Assembly (NCBI GenBank): GCA_012520845.1
Contig: JAAYNL010000004.1
Coordinates: forward strand, 1 to 64,000
Direction of reading: 5' to 3'
Source of the DNA: Thermoplasmatales archaeon
Lineage (GTDB): Archaea; Thermoplasmatota; Thermoplasmata; Methanomassiliicoccales; Methanomethylophilaceae
Length of the DNA: 64,000 nucleotides
Made by a program: the position numbers and the translations under genes. Under the pieces are notes generated by a model, which was not told the DNA's origin, ran no database searches, and saw only the letters and a list, made by a program, of their open reading frames with translations. Of the stretch, positions 17,213-25,721 are shown one piece after another. The stretch's first letter is position 1. Every line of letters starts with the position of its first letter.

Positions 17213-17773
17213 ATGGTCGAACTGCACGTCCTGGTCATCGGCAACCTCGTCAGGGATGCCGACGGCACGATCCTGGAGGCCAATTCCACCTCCACCCTCC
17301 TGAGGTCCGGCGGTTTCGTGGCCGTCGTGGACACGAGCAGCGCCGGGAGGACGCCCCACGTGAAGACGTCGATGAGGCAGATCGGCATAAGGCCGGACGA
17401 GGTGCGTCTCGTCATCCACACCCACGACCACTTCGACCACGTGGGCAACGATCGTCTCTTCACCAAGGCCAAGGCGTTCCGACACGGCGGCGGCAGGCCC
17501 GGGGCGGTCCTGGCGGAACCCGCCGAGGGGGTCAGGGTCGTGGCGACGCCTGGGCATACGTTGGACTCGGTCAGCGTCTTCGTGGAATCGGACGGGATCA
17601 ACTACGCCATATGCGGCGATGCCGTCCCCACCAGGGGCAACTTCGAGAGGAACGTCCCGCCGGGGGTGTGCGCGGACAGGGAATTGGCCATGGAAAGCCT
17701 TAAGGCCGTGTCCCGATTCGCCGACGTCGTGGTCCCGGGCCACGGGGCCCCGTTCGACACAGGTAGGAAATGA
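17213..17773 (+). CDS. Metallo-beta-lactamase fold hydrolase
   Basis: The zinc-ligand motif HTHDHFDHVG (HxHxDH) is intact, followed by the downstream ligands in TPGHT, CGDA and VPGHG. At 186 residues it is a minimal single-domain MBL hydrolase of the glyoxalase-II/thioesterase-like group. The substrate cannot be named from sequence. I use the ATG at 17213; a TTG three codons earlier is in frame. Its stop overlaps the start of the following zinc-finger gene (ATGA at 17770-17773), so the two are translationally coupled. Confidence 0.85.
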   Translation: MVELHVLVIGNLVRDADGTILEANSTSTLLRSGGFVAVVDTSSAGRTPHVKTSMRQIGIRPDEVRLVIHTHDHFDHVGNDRLFTKAKAFRHGGGRPGAVLAEPAEGVRVVATPGHTLDSVSVFVESDGINYAICGDAVPTRGNFERNVPPGVCADRELAMESLKAVSRFADVVVPGHGAPFDTGRK

Positions 17774-18405
17774 GCATGGAGCCGGAAGTTCCAGAGACTG
17801 TTTACGTGATGTGCCCGGTGTGCGGAGAGCACGAGGTGCACGACGTGCTCAAGGGCAGACCCGGCAAGTCCTCTTTGGAAGCGACCCTCCGCTGCCACGG
17901 CTGCAACAGGGTCCGCGCGGAGACGGTCAGGATGCCCAAGGTCATCGCCGTGCCCGTCGTGGCCAGCGACGGCCCCGACTCATACAGGTCTTCCGTCGGC
18001 GTGGAGGAGGACGAGCGCATCTCCGTCGGCGATGAATTCTTCGACGATTCCGGGAACTACCTCAGGGTGACCGCCATCGAGTCCAACACGGGCGCCAGGC
18101 CAAAAAAGGCCGTTACCCGGGAAATCAGGACCATATGGGCCCAGAGGTTCGACGTCATCTCCGTGAAGGTCACCGTAAACCAGGGGACCGTGAGCCATTC
18201 CCGCAGGATCCGGGCGGAACCCGGCGACGAGTTCTTCATCGGGCAGAAGCTCGAATTGGAGGACATGGATTGTTACGTGAACGCGATAAAGACCCGGCAA
18301 CACCTGAAGGACAGGGGCTCCGCGGAGGCCAGGGAGATCGTCAGGGTCTACGGCAGGTTCGCCGCCAAGACGTATCCCGTGTTAGACTTCGAGGATGACG
18401 CCTAG
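17770..18405 (+). CDS. HVO_0476-family zinc finger protein
   Basis: An N-terminal treble-clef/zinc-ribbon pair (CPVCGEHEVH and CHGCNRVR) is followed by two beta-rich repeats with parallel wording: RISVGDEFFDDSGNYLRVTA and EPGDEFFIGQKLELEDMD. This layout and its 211 residues match the archaeal COG1326/HVO_0476 group, whose function is not established; zinc and nucleic-acid binding is a reasonable guess. It is coupled to the upstream MBL gene and overlaps the 3' end of the convergent phosphatase gene by 24 bases. Confidence 0.8.
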   Translation: MSMEPEVPETVYVMCPVCGEHEVHDVLKGRPGKSSLEATLRCHGCNRVRAETVRMPKVIAVPVVASDGPDSYRSSVGVEEDERISVGDEFFDDSGNYLRVTAIESNTGARPKKAVTREIRTIWAQRFDVISVKVTVNQGTVSHSRRIRAEPGDEFFIGQKLELEDMDCYVNAIKTRQHLKDRGSAEAREIVRVYGRFAAKTYPVLDFEDDA

Positions 18406-19038
18406 GATCGCGGTCAGGCAGTCGCTTTTTATCACGTGGTCCGCCGCCGCGCCGGTGTATTCCATATCGACCGGGTTGAACGCTATGGACATCCCCGTCT
18501 TTTTGAACATGGGTATGTCCGTGTAGGAATTCCCGACGGACACTGCCCTATCCGGGTCGACGCCGAAATGCGCGAGTATGTCGTCCACGCAACCGCTTTT
18601 GTCCCGCAGGTCCACGTTGATTATCCCCTCGCCGGTGAGCCTGCCGTCCGGGTGCGTCTCCAGCCCGTCGGCGACGTAATGGTCGAAACCGAACCTTTCC
18701 GCTATCATTTTCGCGGCCATGTCGATGCCGCCGCTGCAGATTGCCGTCCTGATCCCCTCCGACGACAGCCTGTTCACCGTTTCCCCGATCCCGGAGACCA
18801 GCGGCACGCCCCTCAGGATTTCGCCCACGTCGTCGACGGTGATGCCCGGCCTCGCCTCCATCCACAGGCCGATGTCCCTGCGCATGAACTCCGCCTCGTC
18901 GATTTCCATGTTGACGAAGGCTCGGTACGCGTCTTCGTTGGAGACGCCCAGGACGTCGTGGACGTAGCCCCATGAGCTCCGGACCGAGGTCAGCGTGCCG
19001 TCCATGTCGAAAATCACCAGGTCGTATCTCCCGCCCAT
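18382..19038 (-). CDS. HAD-family phosphatase, phosphoserine phosphatase (SerB)-like
   Basis: The HAD motif I FDMDGTLT is near the N-terminus (about 9-16), motif II lies in ICSGG, and motif III/IV in VGNSYTDIPMF; a helical cap separates I and II. The architecture is that of SerB-type phosphatases, which release serine from phosphoserine, but substrate specificity is not certain. I start at the ATG at 19038 (MGGRYDLVIFDMDG); the longer open frame upstream is a shadow of the TraB gene. The 3' end overlaps the convergent zinc-finger gene. Confidence 0.85.
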   Translation of the reverse strand: MGGRYDLVIFDMDGTLTSVRSSWGYVHDVLGVSNEDAYRAFVNMEIDEAEFMRRDIGLWMEARPGITVDDVGEILRGVPLVSGIGETVNRLSSEGIRTAICSGGIDMAAKMIAERFGFDHYVADGLETHPDGRLTGEGIINVDLRDKSGCVDDILAHFGVDPDRAVSVGNSYTDIPMFKKTGMSIAFNPVDMEYTGAAADHVIKSDCLTAILGVILEV

Positions 19039-19127
19039 GCGTCGGGGAAGGTATGCGACGCTATAACGCTGTCCACCGTTCGCGCGCGGGCGCCGCGGGT
19101 TTTGTCGGACCCGCCGCGTCGCATCAG

Positions 19128-19135
19128 TTTTAAAC
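19128..19135 (+). promoter_or_regulatory. TATA-like element for the traB-thyX pair
   Basis: TTTTAAAC in a GC-rich surrounding, centred about 27 bases before a GTG (19159) and 33 bases before the ATG at 19165. This suggests a leaderless or near-leaderless transcript. Confidence 0.45.
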
Positions 19136-19164
19136 GTGTACGGCTCTGGTCGGACAGGGTGGAC

Positions 19165-19854
19165 ATGCTCACGATAGTCGGAACGGGACACGTTTTCAGG
19201 ATCGCCGATTCGGTGCGGTTCATCGTGAGGCAGACGTGGCCCGATGCCGTGCTCGTCGAGCTCGACCAAAGGAGGTACGACGCCATGGTCCATGGCGCGG
19301 ACAACCCGTCGGACGGCGGGGGAGGTTTCTACGGCAGCGCCGCGAGGTACCAGAGAAAGATGGCCGAGTCCCAGGGCATCCCCGTCGGGGCGGAGATGCT
19401 CGCCGCCGTCGACGAGGGGAAACTCCTGGGCAAGGATGTGGGGTTCATCGACATGGACGCCGCGGCGGTCATGGACGGCCTCTGGGATGAGATGCCCCTC
19501 AAGGAAAGGCTGCGTTACAAGCTGTCGTCCTTCAAGGACCGGCTCTTCGGATTCAAGAGGGCGGAGAGGGCCGCAAGGGGTTTTTCCGACGATTCGGCCA
19601 GGCGGATCGAGGCCATGAGGAGGAAATACCCAACCCTCGTCAAACGCCTGGTGGACGACAGGGACGACTACATGGCGGAACGCATCAAGGAATGGATGGC
19701 CACCCACGACAACGTCTTGGTGGTGGTGGGCGACGCCCACGTGGACGGGCTCGCCGCCCGCCTGCCCGGCGTCGGGGCGAAGATAATAAGGCTCGGGGAC
19801 CTCATGGACCCCGAGAGGCTCGGTGAGCTGAAATCGGAGATGTGGAACCAATGA
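19165..19854 (+). CDS. TraB/PrgY-family protein (Tiki/TraB superfamily)
   Basis: MLTIVGTGHVFRIAD at the N-terminus and VLVELDQRRYDAM shortly after are the standard opening motifs of TraB-domain proteins; VVVGDAHVDGL near the C-terminus holds the second conserved GxxH. The family is related to Tiki proteases and in bacteria includes pheromone-shutdown protein PrgY; archaeal function is unknown. This copy has no clear C-terminal membrane domain, so it is a short version (229 residues). A TATA-like element at 19128-19135 favours a start at 19159-19165. The stop overlaps the thyX start. Confidence 0.8.
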   Translation: MLTIVGTGHVFRIADSVRFIVRQTWPDAVLVELDQRRYDAMVHGADNPSDGGGGFYGSAARYQRKMAESQGIPVGAEMLAAVDEGKLLGKDVGFIDMDAAAVMDGLWDEMPLKERLRYKLSSFKDRLFGFKRAERAARGFSDDSARRIEAMRRKYPTLVKRLVDDRDDYMAERIKEWMATHDNVLVVVGDAHVDGLAARLPGVGAKIIRLGDLMDPERLGELKSEMWNQ

Positions 19855-20522
19855 GCATGGTCGTGAAACTGCTTGCCTACACGCCGGACGCCGACGCCAT
19901 CTGCGCAGCGGCCGGGAAATCCTGCTATTCCGAGAAACCGTCCGCCGACCTGTTGGGCGAGGGGGACCCGTCGAAGGTCCTCGGCAGAATCGTCGGCATG
20001 GGCCATCACTCCGTGATCGAGCATGCGACCTTCACTTTCTCCGTCGAAGGCGTCTCGAGGGCCCTCACCCATCAATTGGTGAGGCATCGCATAGCCTCGT
20101 TCTCGCAACAGAGCCAGAGGTACGTTTCCATGGTCGAGCCGTCCTACGTCGAGCCGCCGTCGGTCGCCTCCGATCCCGAGGCGTCCGCGGCGTTTCGCGA
20201 GACGATGGTACGCATATGGGAAACCTATTCCGAACTTCTGGGGAAAGTGCCGCCGGAGGACGCCCGCTACGTCCTGCCGAACGCGTGCACCACCAACATA
20301 ACGATAACGATGAACGCCCGGGAGCTCCTGCACTTCTTCTCGCTGCGCTGCTGCAACAGGGCGCAGTGGGAAATCAGGGACCTGGCCAACCGGATGCTCG
20401 ACCTGTGCCTGGAGGTGTCCCCGGTCATGTTCAGGGACGGCGGGCCCCCCTGCGCCAGGGGCCCTTGCCCGGAGGGGAAGCTGACCTGCGGCAAACCCCG
20501 CCGACGGAAACCCACCGCATAA
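19851..20522 (+). CDS. thyX: Flavin-dependent thymidylate synthase
   Basis: ThyX methylates dUMP to dTMP using methylene-tetrahydrofolate and FAD/NADPH. The ThyX signature RHRIASFSQQSQRY is intact (about 79-92), preceded by HHSVIEHATFTF and followed by NARELLHFFSLR with RAQWEIR. A cysteine-rich C-terminal tail (CARGPCPEGKLTC) is an addition often seen in archaeal ThyX. The ATG overlaps the TraB stop (ATGA), indicating an operon. A folate-dependent ThyX fits the MetF/MetV folate enzymes at the other end of the window. Confidence 0.95.
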   Translation: MSMVVKLLAYTPDADAICAAAGKSCYSEKPSADLLGEGDPSKVLGRIVGMGHHSVIEHATFTFSVEGVSRALTHQLVRHRIASFSQQSQRYVSMVEPSYVEPPSVASDPEASAAFRETMVRIWETYSELLGKVPPEDARYVLPNACTTNITITMNARELLHFFSLRCCNRAQWEIRDLANRMLDLCLEVSPVMFRDGGPPCARGPCPEGKLTCGKPRRRKPTA

Positions 20523-20568
20523 TCATTAAATAAGGAATCACCCTAATCCCGTCAAACGGTGAAGCATA

Positions 20569-20760
20569 ATGGGAAGGATTAGGCCCACTTACATAAAGAG
20601 AGTAGCCATAGAGCTTGTCGAGAAATACCCCAAGGCGTTCAGCGGGGATTTCGAGAACAACAAGAAAATGGTCGCGGATCTGGCCGACGTCTACTCGACC
20701 TCCATGAGGAACAGAATCGCCGGCTACATAACGCGCTACGTCTCCCATACCGAAATCTGA
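20569..20760 (+). CDS. rps17e: Ribosomal protein S17e
   Basis: A 63-residue basic protein beginning MGRIRPTYIKR and containing FENNKKMV and RNRIAGYITRY, the conserved text of archaeal/eukaryotic S17e (eS17) of the small ribosomal subunit. It has its own promoter: an AT-rich CATTAAATAA at 20524-20533 and a GGTGA ribosome-binding site at 20559-20563, six bases before the ATG. A tRNA-Arg gene follows 17 bases after the stop and may be co-transcribed. Confidence 0.95.
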   Translation: MGRIRPTYIKRVAIELVEKYPKAFSGDFENNKKMVADLADVYSTSMRNRIAGYITRYVSHTEI

Positions 20761-20777
20761 TGCCGTTTCCGCACTGG

Positions 20778-20851
20778 GCCCGCGTGGGGTAGCTAGGATA
20801 TCCTGGGGGGTTGCGGACCCCTTGACTCGGATTCGAATTCCGGCGCGGGCA
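20778..20851 (+). tRNA. tRNA-Arg (anticodon GCG)
   Basis: A complete cloverleaf: acceptor GCCCGCG pairs with CGCGGGC; D arm with conserved A14 and GG in the loop; anticodon stem GGGGG/CCCCT around loop TTGCGGA, giving anticodon GCG; T arm TCGGA/TCCGG around TTCGAAT. The discriminator is A and no CCA is encoded (the next bases are CTA). The first anticodon-stem pair is a G-T wobble. It reads CGC and CGT codons. Confidence 0.88.
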
Positions 20852-20862
20852 CTACCTTCCCG

Positions 20863-22797
20863 TCACGCCCCGTCTTCGGGGGGCCACACCTTTCTCGTTA
20901 TCTCGAAATCGCCGGGCGGCAGGATCCTGGAGATCTCCTCCTCGGGCACGTCGAAGTCCCTGGCCACCTCGCCCGGTTTGGTTTTCCCCTTGCCCCTGCC
21001 GGGGATTATGACGTAGTATTTCCCGGACCTGCCCGCCAGGGCCTCGGTGGGGCAGCACATTATTTTCCTGGATTTCTCGTGCTCGAACTCCGCGACGGCC
21101 ATCTCCATGGGGAGGTGGTACTCGTAGTTCCTCTTCCCGCGGATGATGAACGCCCCGCGGGGAACGAACTCGCCGGCGCTGGGCGTCTTGCTGACCTGGT
21201 CTGGGAAAACCCAGTAGGCGCTTCCGTCGGCGAAGGCGGAGACCCAGGCCTTGGATTGGGCGATGGCGAAGTTGCATACCTCCCTCAATTCGGCCTCGGA
21301 CGCCTTTGCCCCGTCCTTTAGAATCACCGAGGGGGCGCCGTGGACGTCGGCATGGGCGTAGACGTCCCCGTCCTTCATGTGCTTCCTGACTATGCCGTCG
21401 TTGTCGCGGGCGTCCCTGCCGGCGATCGCCAATCTGCCGCCCGACGTTATGAACCATTTGTAGCGCTCGAACCAGAACTGTTTCGTGGGTTTCGCCCTGG
21501 TGAGGGCAAGCACCCGTTCCTTCTCGAAACCCTTCCTCAGCCTTTCCAACTGGGCCTCGCTTTCGGCAAGGGCGTCCCTCGCCCTCTTCGCCTTCTCCCC
21601 CACGTCCTTGCCAGCGGAATACAGGTCCGAGGCGTTCGCGTCGAGGCTCTTGGTGTAGTCCAAGGGGACCTCCACGCCGGAAAGCCTCGCCGTCACCGAG
21701 TTTTTGGAGGGATCCACGGAGGTGACGAAGGGTACCCTCATCGCCCCCTCAGCCAACTTTTCCCAGGTGAGGATTTTCGACTGCTGGAACATAACGTTCA
21801 GCAATTCGTCGGCGTTTTGATAGTCGGTGTAAATGGCGTCGCCCATGGCCCGCAGCGCCCCGCTCTCCGCCTCGTACTCCTCGATGGTGGCCATCTGGTT
21901 CTGGATCCGTTTTTCCATCCTGGTTATGCGGGGGTCCACGGCCGCGGATATGCGGACGGTTTCCCGTTCCGCCATGAACGCGTCGACGCACAGGGACACC
22001 GTGGCCATTTCCTGCGCCTCGAGGGCGGAATGCATTTCCATGGGCACCGGGGAGAAATCGACGATCTTGCCGCCGTCCCTGTAAACCGTGGGCGACCCTC
22101 CCGCATCGACCGCTTCGACGATGGAGGCGACGGCGGCATGCATCTCGGCAACCTTCTCGGCGGGGACATCGGCGGCCGGCGTCTTTTTGTCGACGCCCGC
22201 CCTGAAACACACCTCCTCGGCATATTGGCCGCCGAGGTTCACCGCCATGGCCAGGGCCCTGACGGCATCGGTATCCGACCCGAGGAAGGCGTCGGCGAAG
22301 GCCGTGGGGTCGGCGGCGGCGGGATCGAACCTCGGCACTGGAACCTCGAAATCCTCGCCCGGCCTGGTGACCCTGTCCCTGCGGGTCCTGTGCAGCAGGC
22401 AGTTCAGTATCTTCCCGTCGGAGACGAGGATGACGTTACCGCCGGCGAACATCTCGAAAACCAGGAGGAACTCCTCCTCCCCCTTCGTGAGCTCCATGAC
22501 GACCACCCTGTCGAAGCCGACCTGCCAAGTCCTGCCGACGCGGGCGTTGTATATCCTCTTCCTGAGGAACGTGGCGAACGACGTCGGCATCCCGCCGCCC
22601 TCCGGCCTCTCCGGGGCGAGGTACAGCCATTTCCCGTCCACGAAGAAAAGTTCCTTCTTGCCCTCGCCCTGGACGTTTATGCGGAAGAGCACGTCGACGC
22701 CCTCGGAGTGGAACACCTTGTCCATGTAGCCCCCCTCCAGGGAAGCCATCTCGCCGACCACGGCACGGACGTCGAAGGAACTCATCTCCTTTTTCAT
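20863..22797 (-). CDS. rqcH: Ribosome quality control protein RqcH/Tae2 (NFACT family)
   Basis: NFACT proteins bind stalled large ribosomal subunits and, in bacteria and archaea, recruit Ala-tRNA to add C-terminal alanine tails to nascent chains. The N-terminal NFACT-N domain opens with SSFDVRAVVGEMASL; a helical coiled-coil middle (about 310-440) follows; the NFACT-R (DUF814) part carries FWFERYKWFITSGGRLAIAG and DVYAHADVHGAPSVI. The length of 644 residues is typical. It is a single gene ending 12 bases from the convergent tRNA-Arg. Confidence 0.93.
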   Translation of the reverse strand: MKKEMSSFDVRAVVGEMASLEGGYMDKVFHSEGVDVLFRINVQGEGKKELFFVDGKWLYLAPERPEGGGMPTSFATFLRKRIYNARVGRTWQVGFDRVVVMELTKGEEEFLLVFEMFAGGNVILVSDGKILNCLLHRTRRDRVTRPGEDFEVPVPRFDPAAADPTAFADAFLGSDTDAVRALAMAVNLGGQYAEEVCFRAGVDKKTPAADVPAEKVAEMHAAVASIVEAVDAGGSPTVYRDGGKIVDFSPVPMEMHSALEAQEMATVSLCVDAFMAERETVRISAAVDPRITRMEKRIQNQMATIEEYEAESGALRAMGDAIYTDYQNADELLNVMFQQSKILTWEKLAEGAMRVPFVTSVDPSKNSVTARLSGVEVPLDYTKSLDANASDLYSAGKDVGEKAKRARDALAESEAQLERLRKGFEKERVLALTRAKPTKQFWFERYKWFITSGGRLAIAGRDARDNDGIVRKHMKDGDVYAHADVHGAPSVILKDGAKASEAELREVCNFAIAQSKAWVSAFADGSAYWVFPDQVSKTPSAGEFVPRGAFIIRGKRNYEYHLPMEMAVAEFEHEKSRKIMCCPTEALAGRSGKYYVIIPGRGKGKTKPGEVARDFDVPEEEISRILPPGDFEITRKVWPPEDGA

Positions 22798-22899
22798 CGC
22801 CCGCCGATTGCGGGGTGGCCGTATATCTGTTGCGCAGGCCCGCGGCGCCGCGAATTCCAGAAAGGTTTATCAATCGGCTCTTGTTTAGTTGGGGCACAC

Positions 22900-22974
22900 G
22901 CCGCTGTGGCTAAGGGGTATAGCGATGCCTTGGTAAGGCGTAGGTCGTGGGTTCAATTCCCATCAGCGGCTCCA
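22900..22974 (+). tRNA. tRNA-Thr (anticodon GGT)
   Basis: Acceptor GCCGCTG pairs with CAGCGGC; anticodon stem ATGCC/GGCGT around loop TTGGTAA gives anticodon GGT; T arm with GTTCAAT loop. The discriminator T is followed by an encoded CCA (22972-22974). A TATA-like TTTATCAA lies about 30 bases upstream (22866-22873). Confidence 0.92.
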
Positions 22975-22998
22975 TTTCCACTTCACGAGGGGGATACG

Positions 22999-23403
22999 AT
23001 GTACTGTGCGGGTTGCGGCAACGAGGTCGGGGATTCCGACGCGTTTTGCGGCCGTTGCGGCCGCCCGCTCGCGGGCGGCCCCCCTCAAATGGCCATCGAC
23101 GGCAAGGACGAGGCCGTGGCCCTGGTCCTCGGCGCGATAGTCCCCGGTCTGGGGATAATGTACTCGGGCAGGTTCCGGGAGGGGATGTCCTACCTGATTG
23201 CGGCCGCCCTGTTCGCCGTCGCCTCCTTCGCGGTTCTTTTGCACGTCGGCACCGACGTCGCGGCGATGGAGGCCTTTTCGGGCATCCTGCTGTTGACGGC
23301 GATGGCGACGCTCGCCCTCCACCTGTTCGCCGCGTACGCCGGCTACGGGTACGCGAAGGAATACAACGAGGCCCTGCGCTCGGAAGGCGGCCCGCCCTGG
23401 TGA
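22999..23403 (+). CDS. Zinc-ribbon plus TM2-like membrane protein, paralog 3
   Basis: A 134-residue relative of the proteins at 6307 and 6828: an N-terminal zinc ribbon CAGCGNEVGDSDAFCGRCG, a short Gly/Pro linker, three hydrophobic segments with the turn PGLGIMYSGRFREGMSYL, and the tail YAKEYNEALRSEGGPPW. It lies 25 bases after tRNA-Thr and may share its transcript. The ATG follows a GAGGGGGAT stretch that could serve as a ribosome-binding site. Function unknown. Its stop abuts the stop of the convergent DUF1015 gene with no gap. Confidence 0.8.
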   Translation: MYCAGCGNEVGDSDAFCGRCGRPLAGGPPQMAIDGKDEAVALVLGAIVPGLGIMYSGRFREGMSYLIAAALFAVASFAVLLHVGTDVAAMEAFSGILLLTAMATLALHLFAAYAGYGYAKEYNEALRSEGGPPW

Positions 23404-24588
23404 TCAGACCATCCTGTAGAACACGAAGCCCGACCAGATCTTAGGGTAGAAGAACGTGGTCTTCTTCGGCATCCTCAACCCTTTGCCGGCCAGGTCCCAG
23501 ATCGTCTCGAAGGAAGGGTCGTTCAGTATGATCGAGACGGAGGCCTCGCCGTCGAGCGCCTTGGATATGGCGGAATCGATCTCCGCGTCGTACGTCACCT
23601 CCTTGCCGGCGCCGTCGGTGCCGAGGGCGTTCTTGAGGACGGCCTCCTGCACGGCGTACGTGTCCAGGGACCACAGGCCGTCCTTCCTGGGGCAGTCGGC
23701 CAGGTAGAAGTTGCCCGACGTGAACGCGAAGCCCATCAGGTGGTCCCCGAGCCTCTCGCGGAACTCCTTTTCGCCCATCGGGCCGGCGACGGAGAGTTCC
23801 TTGCCCAGTCTCCCGACGAGGGTCCTCTCGTCGACGTCGGGGCGGTTCACCACCCTGTGGGTGGGCCAGATGACCATCCCCGGGTCGTCCTCCGCCACGA
23901 GGGTGGCGAGGACGAAGGATTTCCTCTCGTCGCCCGGGTTCTCCCTGGAGTAGTTCAGCGCCGTCTCGTACCTGTGGTGGCCGTCGGCTATGAGCATCTT
24001 CTGGTCGGCGAGGGCCTTGGTGATCTCGTGCGTGACGTCCGGGTCGGAAATCCCGAGGTATTCGTGGGTCACGCCCGCCGGGTCCTCGTATATGTACAGG
24101 GGTCTGGCACTTTCGTGGATCGTGTCCCACAGCCCCTTGGGGAGCCCGGTGAATATCCCGAATATCGATTCCAGGTGCGTTTCCACGTCCCTGAGCAGGT
24201 TGAGGCGGTCCTCCTTGACCTTGGAGAAGGTTTCCTCGTGGGGCATGACGTTGCCTTTGGAGTAGTCCTCGGTCTTGAGCCTGCCGACGATGCCCGTGCG
24301 CGCCATCCTCCTGCCGTGCTCGTCGAAGGTCTGTCTGTACAGGTAGAAGGACGGCGGGTCGAAGGCCAGGGAGCCGTCGGCGATCATGCCGTCGAGCTCC
24401 TCGCGAGCCTTCCCGTATCTCCCGTTTTCCGGGAGGAGGGTGAACCTGGTGACGTTGCCCTTCTTGGATTGGAGTTCCGCCAGATGCTTTTCGCCTATCA
24501 CGTCGTAAGGCGGGGAAATGCGGTCGTCTATCTTCTCGGAGCCCTTCAAGGCGGGCCTGACGCCCTCGAACGGTAGGAAAACCACCAT
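23404..24588 (-). CDS. DUF1015 family protein
   Basis: The protein opens with FEGVRPALKGSEKIDDRISP and PPYDVIG, then shows HEETFSKVKEDRLNLL and DGHHRYETALNYSREN, all recognisable DUF1015 text. The family is widespread, resembles ParB/sulfiredoxin-like nucleotide-binding folds in its central motif, and in bacteria often lies near serA/serC; no activity is firmly assigned in archaea. The length of 394 residues is near the usual value. An AT-rich CATTATAG about 30 bases upstream (24616-24623) is the likely promoter. Confidence 0.88.
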   Translation of the reverse strand: MVVFLPFEGVRPALKGSEKIDDRISPPYDVIGEKHLAELQSKKGNVTRFTLLPENGRYGKAREELDGMIADGSLAFDPPSFYLYRQTFDEHGRRMARTGIVGRLKTEDYSKGNVMPHEETFSKVKEDRLNLLRDVETHLESIFGIFTGLPKGLWDTIHESARPLYIYEDPAGVTHEYLGISDPDVTHEITKALADQKMLIADGHHRYETALNYSRENPGDERKSFVLATLVAEDDPGMVIWPTHRVVNRPDVDERTLVGRLGKELSVAGPMGEKEFRERLGDHLMGFAFTSGNFYLADCPRKDGLWSLDTYAVQEAVLKNALGTDGAGKEVTYDAEIDSAISKALDGEASVSIILNDPSFETIWDLAGKGLRMPKKTTFFYPKIWSGFVFYRMV

Positions 24589-24633
24589 GTGATCGAATCG
24601 GTAATGGCCACGCGCCCTATAATGCTTATCGGG

Positions 24634-25683
24634 TCAGCAGATTCTGGGTACTGGGTCGCCGATCGGCGGTTCGAGGATCCTACGGCCGCCGACTTCGGTG
24701 GTCATGACCACCCTGGGTCTGTCGGACTCGACGGCCCTGCCGATTATCGCGGCGTTTCTGCCGTTGGGGTGGGATCTCAGAGCCTTCAGGATTTCCTCGG
24801 CCATGTCAGGCACGCAAGCCACGACGGCCTTGCCCTCGTTGCCTATGGACAGCGGGTCTAGCCCGAGCATCTCGCAGGCGTTGACCACGGCCCCGTTCAG
24901 CGGGATGGATGGGCCGTCGATCTCCATGCCGACGCCGGACTTGCCGCACCACTCGTTGAGCGTGTTCGCAAGGCCGCCTCGGGTCGGGTCCTTCATCGCC
25001 GTCACGCCGCCCACCTTCAGGATCCCCTCTATCATGCCGTTGAGGGGGGCGACGTCGCTCTCGACGACCGTCTCGAAACCGTAGCCCTCCCTGAACGAAA
25101 GGAGGGCGATGCCGTGGTCGCCCAGGGTCCCGGAGACGATTATGGCGTCGCCGGGACGGACGTTGTCGTCCGACGTCCATTGCGAATCGAACCTGCGGTA
25201 CTCCTCGGCGACGGCTATGTTGTGGTCCAGGTACGGGGACCTCCTGCCGACGGCGGCGGTGGAGACGACGAGGCCGTCCACCCCGCCCCGCTCCACGACC
25301 TTGGTGTCGCCGGTGGCGATGGGCACGCCGCATTCCTTCGAGGTCCTGCCCATGGACGCCATGATCGATTCGAACAGCCCGATGTCCAGGCCCGCCTCTA
25401 TGACGAGGGAGCAGGACAGAGCCAGGGGCTTGGCGCCCATGACCGCGATGTCGTTGACCGTGCCGGCCACGGACAGCGAGCCTATGTCCCCCCCGGGGAA
25501 CACGAGCGGCTTGACCGTGTGGCCGTCCGTCGTGAACACTATCCCATCAACCACGGCCGAGTCGTCGAGGGACGACAGCGGCACCTCCGACTCCATCTTC
25601 GGGAAATGGGGGAAGACGTGGCGGTCGAGGAATTCCTGCATGGCTTCCCCGCCCGCCCCGTGGTTCATGCCGACCTTGGCCAT
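24634..25683 (-). CDS. hypE: Hydrogenase expression/formation protein HypE
   Basis: HypE dehydrates a carbamoyl group carried on its C-terminal cysteine to make the cyanide ligand of NiFe-hydrogenases. The AIRS-like fold is seen from MNHGAGGEAMQEF, SPGDE-like VPLSSLDDSAVVDG, ATGDTKVV and DPTRGGLANTLNEW. The terminal PRIC, with the catalytic Cys as the last residue, is intact. I start at the ATG at 25683 because MAKVGMNHGAGG is the usual opening; the longer frame overlaps the neighbour. A nitroreductase gene ends 38 bases upstream on the same strand. Confidence 0.94.
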   Translation of the reverse strand: MAKVGMNHGAGGEAMQEFLDRHVFPHFPKMESEVPLSSLDDSAVVDGIVFTTDGHTVKPLVFPGGDIGSLSVAGTVNDIAVMGAKPLALSCSLVIEAGLDIGLFESIMASMGRTSKECGVPIATGDTKVVERGGVDGLVVSTAAVGRRSPYLDHNIAVAEEYRRFDSQWTSDDNVRPGDAIIVSGTLGDHGIALLSFREGYGFETVVESDVAPLNGMIEGILKVGGVTAMKDPTRGGLANTLNEWCGKSGVGMEIDGPSIPLNGAVVNACEMLGLDPLSIGNEGKAVVACVPDMAEEILKALRSHPNGRNAAIIGRAVESDRPRVVMTTEVGGRRILEPPIGDPVPRIC

Positions 25684-25721
25684 GGCCGTCGGATTATCGG
25701 CAATGGGAATAAACCTTGCCG

